From NCBI GenBank assembly GCA_016703645.1, contig JADJBR010000007.1, forward strand, positions 558,001 through 622,000: a stretch of 64,000 nt of DNA. Reading direction: 5' to 3'. The stretch's first letter is position 1, and the number at the start of each line of letters is the position of its first letter. A model generated the notes under the pieces. That model was not told the DNA's origin. It was given only the letters and a program-made list of their open reading frames with translations, and ran no database searches. Made by a program: the position numbers and the translations under genes. Source of the stretch: Zoogloea sp. Lineage in GTDB: Bacteria; Pseudomonadota; Gammaproteobacteria; Burkholderiales; Rhodocyclaceae. Shown one piece after another: positions 58,744 through 64,000 of the stretch.

Positions 58744-60204
58744 TCAGTACTTGATCATCACGTTGCGCAGCTCAGTGTAGAACTCCAGCGAATGCAGCCC
58801 TCCCTCGCGGCCGATGCCCGACTGCTTGGAGCCGCCGAAGGGCGTGCGCAGATCCCGCAGGAACCAGCTGTTGATCCAGCACAGACCCACTTCGATCTGG
58901 GTGGCCAGGCGGCTGGCGCGGCTGATGTCCTGGGTGTAGATGGAGGTGGCCAGGCCATACTTGGTGTCATTGGCCATGCGCACGGCTTCTTCTTCGGTGT
59001 CGAAGGGCTGGATGTGGCAGCACGGCCCGAAGATCTCCTCGCGCACCACCGCGGCGGTTTCGGGCAGGCCGGTCCAGATGGTGGGTTCGACCCAGCAGCC
59101 ATCCTTGAGACCGTCCGGCATGTCGGGCACGCCACCGCCGGTGACGATGGTGGCGCCCTCCTCCCGGGCCTTCTGGTAATAGGAGAGCACCTTCTTCTGG
59201 TGCACCTTGCTGACCAGGGGGCCGATCTTCGTGTCTTCGTCGAAGGGGCGGCCGGGCTTCATGCCTTCGGCCTTGGCTTTCAGGGCGTTGACGAACCTCT
59301 CGAAGATCGGGCGTTCCACATAGACACGTTCGGTGCCCAGGCAGACCTGGCCACAGTTCTCGAAGACCGAGCGGGTGACGGTGTTCACCGCGTTCTCGAA
59401 GTCACAGTCGGCAAACACCACCGCGGCGTTCTTGCCGCCCAGCTCCAGGGACACCGGGCGGATGCCATCGGCGCCCGCCTTCATGATGGCGGTGCCGGTC
59501 TTGGTCTCGCCGGTGAAGGTGATGCCGCTGACGTCCGGGTGGGCGGTCAGCAGGGCACCGGCGGAATCCACGCCGAAGCCGTTGATCACGTTGTACACGC
59601 CGGGGGGCACGCCGACCTTGTTCATCACCTCGCCCAGCAGGGTGGCGGTGGCCGGGGTGACTTCGGAGGGTTTGACCACCACGGTGTTGCCACAGGCCAG
59701 GGCCGGGCCGACCTTCCAGGTCATCAGCAACAGGGGCAGGTTCCACGGGCTGATCACGGCGATCACGCCGCGCGGCGTGCGCACGCCGTAGCTGCGGGCG
59801 GTCTTGCCGTCGGGGGTGCGCATCTCGAAGGATTCGGTGGAGACGTTCTTGATGGTGTCGGTGAAGATCTTGAAGTTGGCCGCGCCGCGCGGAATGTCGA
59901 TGTGCGAGGCCAGGTGGGCGGGCTTGCCCGTGTCGGCGATCTCGGCCTGCAGGAAGTCGTCGAAGCGGTGGTTGATCTCGGCGACGATGGCGTCGAGCAT
60001 GGCACAGCGTTCAACCACCGAGAGCTTGCCCCAGGGGCCGTGCAGGGCCGCCTTGGCGGCAGCCACGGCGGCATCCACTTCGGGCTTGCCAGCTTCGTAG
60101 ACCAGGCCGATCAGGGAGTTGTCCACCGGGTTGCGGTTCTCGTAGGTCTTGCCGCTGGCGTTGGCGACGTACTCGCCGTTGATGAAGTTCTTGAATTCTT
60201 TCAT
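58744..60204 (-). CDS. dmpC: 2-hydroxymuconic semialdehyde dehydrogenase
   Basis: NAD-dependent oxidation of the ring-cleavage product to 4-oxalocrotonate (enol form). 486 residues from the ATG at 60204, identical in length to DmpC. A frame extending 33 bases upstream is not family-like. Aldehyde dehydrogenase motifs: SPWNLPLLLMTWKVGPALACGN, catalytic Glu in VSLELGGKN (near 253), nucleophile Cys in FENCGQVCLGTERVYV (near 287). It is the first gene of the minus-strand lower-pathway operon. Confidence 0.95.
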   Translation of the reverse strand: MKEFKNFINGEYVANASGKTYENRNPVDNSLIGLVYEAGKPEVDAAVAAAKAALHGPWGKLSVVERCAMLDAIVAEINHRFDDFLQAEIADTGKPAHLASHIDIPRGAANFKIFTDTIKNVSTESFEMRTPDGKTARSYGVRTPRGVIAVISPWNLPLLLMTWKVGPALACGNTVVVKPSEVTPATATLLGEVMNKVGVPPGVYNVINGFGVDSAGALLTAHPDVSGITFTGETKTGTAIMKAGADGIRPVSLELGGKNAAVVFADCDFENAVNTVTRSVFENCGQVCLGTERVYVERPIFERFVNALKAKAEGMKPGRPFDEDTKIGPLVSKVHQKKVLSYYQKAREEGATIVTGGGVPDMPDGLKDGCWVEPTIWTGLPETAAVVREEIFGPCCHIQPFDTEEEAVRMANDTKYGLATSIYTQDISRASRLATQIEVGLCWINSWFLRDLRTPFGGSKQSGIGREGGLHSLEFYTELRNVMIKY

Positions 60205-60278
60205 GTCGTACTCGCTGAAATGGATTTCGAGGCCCACTTACCGATGGGTCGTGACGTGTTGCCGGGATGCGCATCTAT

Positions 60279-60329
60279 TTTAGCGAGATTATTTTAAATT
60301 CTCGATATTTTTTTCATTTACGTAAATCA
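60279..60329. promoter_or_regulatory. A/T-rich control region of dmpC with degenerate CTCGAG sites and a palindrome
   Basis: On the minus strand AAATATCGAGAATTT (60296-60310) and AATCTCGCTAAAA (60278-60290) resemble the CTCGAG motif of the other phenol loci. A perfect 12-mer palindrome ATTTACGTAAAT lies at 60316-60327. TAAAAT boxes are present, but no confident -35 could be paired with them. The region also serves the divergent CoA-transferase. Confidence 0.4.
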
Positions 60330-60424
60330 ACGGGGGAAACCCCCACTCACCGGCCAATGTCATGACGCCCCCGGGGTTTTCGGTATCGTTCGAAGCTCGC
60401 GCACGTCGTAAGAGGAGACACATC

Positions 60425-62428
60425 ATGACCCACAGCACCCCGAAGTTCGTGCGCCCCCAGGGCCGCAATACCGGAAAGATCGTCAGTGCAGCCGACGCCG
60501 TGCGGTTGATCCGCGCGGGCGACACCGTGGCGACCACCGGCTTCGTCGGCATCGGCTTCCCCGAGAACATCGCCATCGCCCTCGAGCAGCGCTTCCTCGA
60601 CACCCGGGAGCAGGACCCGAGCGGGAAGGGCCAACCCGCGGGGCTGACCCTCGTCTACGGTGCGGGTCAGGGCGACGGCAAGGATAGGGGGCTCAACCAC
60701 CTGGGCCACGAAGGTCTGGTCAAGCGCGTGATCGGCGGCCACTGGGGGCTGGTGCCGCGCCTGCAGGAGCTCGCGGTGTCGAACCGTATCGAGGGCTACA
60801 ACCTGCCCCAGGGGGTGATCACCCACCTGTACCGGGACATCGCCGCGGGCAAACCCGGCACCCTGACCCCGGTAGGCCTGGGCACCTTTGTCGATCCTCG
60901 CTTCGGCGGCGGCAAGGTAAACGGGCGGACCACCGAAGACCTGGTGAGGGTCATGGAGATCGACGGTGAGGAATACCTCTTCTACAAGGCCTTCCCGATC
61001 AGCGTGGGCATCATCCGCGGCACCACGGCGGACCCGGATGGCAACATCACCATGGAGAAGGAAGCCCTGACCCTCGAAGGCCAGGCCATCGCGATGGCCG
61101 CCCGCAACAGCGGCGGCATTGTCATCGCCCAGGTCGAGCGCATCGCCGAAGCCGGCTCCCTCAATCCACGCCAGGTGAAGATTCCCGGCATCCTGGTGGA
61201 CTGCATCGTGGTCGCCGAGAAGCCCGAATGGCACATGCAGACCTTCATGGAACAGTACAACCCGGCCTTCTCCGGGGAGATCCGCGTGCCGGTGAGCTCC
61301 CTCGAACCCATGGAGATGAGCGAGCGCAAGATCATCGCCCGCCGCGCGGCCATGGAGCTCACCCCCAACGCGGTGGTGAATCTGGGCATCGGCATGCCCG
61401 AAGGAATCGCCGCAGTGGCCGCCGAGGAGCGCGTCATCGACCTGATGACCCTCACCGCCGAGCCCGGCGTGATCGGTGGCATTCCCCAGGGCGGGCTGAA
61501 CTTCGGTGCCGCCATCAACACCGCCGCGATTGTGGACCAGCCCAGCCAGTTCGACTTCTACGACGGCGGCGGGCTCGACATCGCCTTCCTGGGGCTCGCC
61601 CAGGCGGATATGCAGGGCAACCTCAACGTCTCCAAGTTTGGCCCCAAGCTCACGGGCGCCGGCGGCTTCATCAACATCAGCCAGAACGCCAAGAAGGTCG
61701 TCTTCGTCGGCACCTTCACCGCCGGCGGGCTGGAGGTGGCCCTGGACGACGGCAAGCTGAAGATCCTCGTGGAGGGCAAGGCGGTGAAATTCGTCCAGGA
61801 GGTCGAGCACCGCACCTTCAGTGGCCCGGAGGCGCTACGCCGCCGTCAGCCCGTGCTGTATGTCACCGAGCGCTGTGTGTTCGAGCTGACCCCCGACGGT
61901 GTCGAGCTGATCGAGGTGGCGCCGGGGGTGGACATCGAAGGGGACATCCTTGCCCACATGCGCTTCGCCCCCCTCATTCGCGGCACGCCGCGCCAAATGG
62001 ATGCGCGCATCTTCCGGGATGAACCCATGGGCCTGCGCGGCACCATCGTGACGACGCCCCTCGCCTCGCGCTTCCATTTCGATGCAGTGCAAAACATCTT
62101 CTTCATCGACTTCGAAAACCTGCGCCTTCGCAAGGCGAGCGAGATTGAAGACATCCGCGCCCTCGTCGAGGACATCCTCGCGCCCCTTGGTCGCAAGGTG
62201 CCCGCGGTGGTGAACTACCACGGCTTCGACATCCAGGATGACCTGATCGAACCCTATGCCAACATGATCGAGGGGCTGATGGCACGCCGCTATACCCAGG
62301 TTACCCGCTACGCCACCAACACCTTCCTGCGGGCAAAACTCGGCGACGCCCTGACTGCCCGACAACTCGCCCCGGAGATTTTCGACTCGGCAGAAGAGGC
62401 CAAGGCGGGGATCTCGAACCCCCAATGA
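60425..62428 (+). CDS. fused acyl-CoA:carboxylate CoA-transferase with C-terminal extension
   Basis: 667 residues from the ATG at 60425, behind AGGAGA. Both halves of a type I (AtoD/AtoA-like) CoA-transferase are fused, as in propionate and acetoacetate CoA-transferases: [19 protein letters not shown] in the first half, and the catalytic Glu346 in [10 protein letters not shown] with [12 protein letters not shown] in the second. About 130 additional residues (from [21 protein letters not shown]) go beyond the usual fused length. It transfers CoA between short acyl groups. It is divergent from dmpC and upstream of a phasin gene, so a role in hydroxybutyrate/acetoacetate metabolism is plausible. 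Confidence 0.88.
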   Translation: MTHSTPKFVRPQGRNTGKIVSAADAVRLIRAGDTVATTGFVGIGFPENIAIALEQRFLDTREQDPSGKGQPAGLTLVYGAGQGDGKDRGLNHLGHEGLVKRVIGGHWGLVPRLQELAVSNRIEGYNLPQGVITHLYRDIAAGKPGTLTPVGLGTFVDPRFGGGKVNGRTTEDLVRVMEIDGEEYLFYKAFPISVGIIRGTTADPDGNITMEKEALTLEGQAIAMAARNSGGIVIAQVERIAEAGSLNPRQVKIPGILVDCIVVAEKPEWHMQTFMEQYNPAFSGEIRVPVSSLEPMEMSERKIIARRAAMELTPNAVVNLGIGMPEGIAAVAAEERVIDLMTLTAEPGVIGGIPQGGLNFGAAINTAAIVDQPSQFDFYDGGGLDIAFLGLAQADMQGNLNVSKFGPKLTGAGGFINISQNAKKVVFVGTFTAGGLEVALDDGKLKILVEGKAVKFVQEVEHRTFSGPEALRRRQPVLYVTERCVFELTPDGVELIEVAPGVDIEGDILAHMRFAPLIRGTPRQMDARIFRDEPMGLRGTIVTTPLASRFHFDAVQNIFFIDFENLRLRKASEIEDIRALVEDILAPLGRKVPAVVNYHGFDIQDDLIEPYANMIEGLMARRYTQVTRYATNTFLRAKLGDALTARQLAPEIFDSAEEAKAGISNPQ

Positions 62429-62449
62429 CGGGTATCGGAACAACATCTG

Positions 62450-62531
62450 TTGCTGCAGTGCAACATAATCTATTAAAAGCACCATTTTTTTGTGCAACGC
62501 CCATTGTCGGTGCATGAGCGTGTGATATTGT
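62450..62531 (+). promoter_or_regulatory. phasin promoter region with PhaR-like dyad
   Basis: TTGTCG (62504-62509), 16 bases, TATTGT (62526-62531) is a plausible sigma-70 promoter. TTGCTGCAGTGCAA (62450-62463) is a TGC-rich dyad of the kind bound by the polyhydroxybutyrate regulator PhaR, and TGTGCAA recurs at 62491-62497. Assignment to PhaR is inference. Confidence 0.4.
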
Positions 62532-62603
62532 TTTTGGCAAGAGGCTGCGGGAGGGAATTGATCTGCGTCTCTAACTGTTCAACAACAATGTGTGGAGAAA
62601 ACT

Positions 62604-63107
62604 ATGGCGACCAAGCAAGAACAGCAATTCAACGAGATCCAGAAAAAGAACCTCGAGGCCGCCATGCGCCTCGCTCAACTCTCAATCGAAAACTCCCAGC
62701 GCATCATGGAACTGCAGGTGGGCACCGCCAAGTCCCTGTTTGAAGAAGGCGTGGCCAATGCCAAGGCGCTCTCCGGCGTCAAGGATCCTGCCGAGGCCCT
62801 GAGCCTGCGCACCGCTTACGCCCAGGCCACCACCGAGAAGATGCTGTCCTGTGCCCGCGAAATCGCCGAGATCACCTCCAAGACCCAGGCCGAAGTCGGC
62901 AAGATGGTCACGGAGCAACTCACCGGCGGCGGCCAGGACGTGGTCGACTCCTTCCAGAAACTGTTCAAGGGCCTGCCCATTGGCGACCACAATGCGCTGG
63001 GTTCCATCCAGGCTGCCATGGACACCGCCCGTGCCGCCTACGAGCAGATGACCAAGGCTTCGGCTGACGCCTTCCAGGCCTTCACCAAGATCACCCCGAA
63101 GAAGTAA
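62604..63107 (+). CDS. phaP: phasin (polyhydroxyalkanoate granule protein)
   Basis: 167 residues from the ATG at 62604, preceded by GTGGAGAAA. Phasin_2-type sequence: QFNEIQKKNLEAAMRLAQLSIENSQRIMELQVGTAKSLFEEG, an amphipathic, Ala-rich, all-helical protein with no membrane span. Phasins coat storage granules and control their number and size. The gene is monocistronic, bounded by its own promoter and a strong terminator. Confidence 0.92.
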   Translation: MATKQEQQFNEIQKKNLEAAMRLAQLSIENSQRIMELQVGTAKSLFEEGVANAKALSGVKDPAEALSLRTAYAQATTEKMLSCAREIAEITSKTQAEVGKMVTEQLTGGGQDVVDSFQKLFKGLPIGDHNALGSIQAAMDTARAAYEQMTKASADAFQAFTKITPKK

Positions 63108-63130
63108 TCGGCACGATCCGGTAGCAACAA

Positions 63131-63164
63131 CAGACGGCGCCTTCGGGCGCCGTCTGCGTTTTTG
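63131..63164 (+). terminator. rho-independent terminator of phaP
   Basis: CAGACGGCGCC, TTCG loop, GGCGCCGTCTG, then CGTTTTT, 23 bases after the phaP stop. Confidence 0.93.
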
Positions 63165-63214
63165 GCCCCCCTATCCCCCGTCAGCGTCCTGCCCCACGCC
63201 CACGCACTAAATGG

Positions 63215-63251
63215 AAAAAGGGCATCGACCCGAATAACGGATCGATGCCCC
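63215..63251 (-). terminator. rho-independent terminator of pstB
   Basis: On the minus strand GGGCATCGATCCG, short loop, CGGGTCGATGCCC and a run of T. A second GC hairpin (CCGGAAGCC/GGCTTCCGG, 63273-63294) sits between it and the pstB stop. Confidence 0.85.
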
Positions 63252-63303
63252 CGAGGCATCCGCCGCCCGCTCCGGAAGCCCTGCGGCTTCCGGGTGGCGG
63301 GTG

Positions 63304-64000
63304 TCAGCCGAAACGGCCGGTGATGTAGTCTTCGGTTTCTTTCTTCTTGGGACGCAGGAACAGCTCGTCAGTCACGCCATACTCGATCAACTCGCCAAGG
63401 TACATGTAGGCGGTGTAATCCGAGATCCGGGCGGCCTGTTGCATGTTGTGAGTCACGATCACGATGGTGAAATCGTTCTTCAGTTCGATCACCAGCTCCT
63501 CGATACGCGACGTGGAGATCGGATCAAGCGCAGACGTCGGCTCGTCCAGCAGGACCACTTCCGGCTTGACCGCAATGCCGCGGGCAATGCACAGACGCTG
63601 CTGCTGACCACCCGAGAGACTCATCCCGCTCTGGTTGAGCTTGTCCTTGACCTCCGGCCAAAGGGCGGCCTTCACCAGGGCCCAGTGAACCCGCTCTTCC
63701 ATGTCGGCGCGACTCAACTTCTCGTGGAGTCCGACACCGAAGGCGATGTTGTCAAAAATGGACATCGGAAACGGCGTGGGCTTCTGAAACACCATACCGA
63801 CCCGCGCCCGAAGGCTTGTCACATCCACCTTGGGATCAAGCAGATTCTGATTGTTCAGGAGGATCTCACCCTCGGCGCGCTGATTCGGATAAAGATCGTA
63901 CATCCGGTTGATGGTACGCAGCAGCGTGGACTTCCCGCAGCCGGACGGCCCGATGAAGGCCGTCACCTTCTGCTTCTCCATCTCGAAGTTGATGTTCTTC
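63304..64000 (-). CDS. pstB: phosphate ABC transporter ATP-binding protein (5' end outside window)
   Basis: Drives high-affinity phosphate import with PstS, PstC and PstA. The frame continues past the right edge ([17 protein letters not shown]), so the start is missing. Walker [10 protein letters not shown], the PstB-specific [16 protein letters not shown] and [19 protein letters not shown], signature [14 protein letters not shown], Walker [14 protein letters not shown] and the H-loop [14 protein letters not shown] are all present. The stop is followed by two hairpins. A phoU gene does not follow directly. Confidence 0.96.
   Translation of the reverse strand, partial: KNINFEMEKQKVTAFIGPSGCGKSTLLRTINRMYDLYPNQRAEGEILLNNQNLLDPKVDVTSLRARVGMVFQKPTPFPMSIFDNIAFGVGLHEKLSRADMEERVHWALVKAALWPEVKDKLNQSGMSLSGGQQQRLCIARGIAVKPEVVLLDEPTSALDPISTSRIEELVIELKNDFTIVIVTHNMQQAARISDYTAYMYLGELIEYGVTDELFLRPKKKETEDYITGRFG

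Overview
The window is GC-rich and carries a complete dmp-type multicomponent phenol hydroxylase, meta-cleavage genes, a guanidine-degradation operon, a phasin and several PAS/GGDEF signalling proteins. This mix fits an aromatic-degrading betaproteobacterium of the Rhodocyclales (Thauera/Azoarcus/Aromatoleum type). The genus is inferred from gene content only. Nothing in the window fixes it, and no rRNA or tRNA gene was seen.

Layout. (1) 1-8370: the end of a PAS-GGDEF-EAL protein, then on the minus strand dmpKLMNOP (phenol hydroxylase) and dmpB (catechol 2,3-dioxygenase). These are driven by a sigma-54 promoter with two DmpR/XylR-type upstream sites. (2) 8.4-13 kb: a DUF2868/DUF3482 membrane-GTPase pair, a BrnT/BrnA toxin-antitoxin pair abutting the 3' remnant of a phosphoketolase gene, and a tiny DUF3309 membrane protein. 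(3) 13-22 kb: one giant NdvB-like cyclic beta-glucan synthase. (4) 22-35 kb: a stress/signalling block holding a DUF4398 lipoprotein, an OmpA-like lipoprotein, a diguanylate cyclase, CsbD, DUF883 and DUF1840 proteins, two Crp/Fnr-like regulators, N-formylglutamate amidohydrolase, transglutaminase, a CheB-CheR-PAS fusion and a histidine kinase. Several of these genes share a TGTnCGCTGGCGnACA-like palindrome upstream. (5) 35-45 kb: a guanidine-I (ykkC) riboswitch followed by an ABC transporter, two carboxyguanidine-deiminase-family subunits, a urea/guanidine carboxylase (frameshifted) and allophanate hydrolase. (6) 45-52 kb: three copies of a roughly 0.44-0.58 kb repeat, a group II intron inserted just behind a terminator, dmpQ and dmpR, and a RES-Xre toxin-antitoxin locus whose toxin is broken. 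(7) 52-60 kb, minus strand: dmpC, dmpE (frameshifted), dmpH, a fused 2-oxoacid:ferredoxin oxidoreductase and benE. (8) 60-64 kb: a fused CoA-transferase, a phasin and the end of pstB.

How it works together: phenol is hydroxylated to catechol (DmpKLMNOP) and ring-cleaved by DmpB, which DmpQ keeps reduced. The semialdehyde goes down the dehydrogenase branch (DmpC, DmpH, DmpE). DmpR senses phenol and drives the sigma-54 promoter. The usual dmpD, dmpF, dmpG and dmpI are not here. An oxidoreductase that acts on 2-oxo acids instead occupies the operon, which suggests oxidative decarboxylation of 4-hydroxy-2-oxovalerate to 3-hydroxybutyryl-CoA. A TTTTCTCGAGATTTT-like motif precedes dmpK, dmpB and dmpQ, with a degenerate form before dmpC, so a second regulator may tie the three dispersed phenol loci together. 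The guanidine operon converts guanidine via carboxyguanidine and allophanate to ammonia and CO2, if the carboxylase frameshift is not real.
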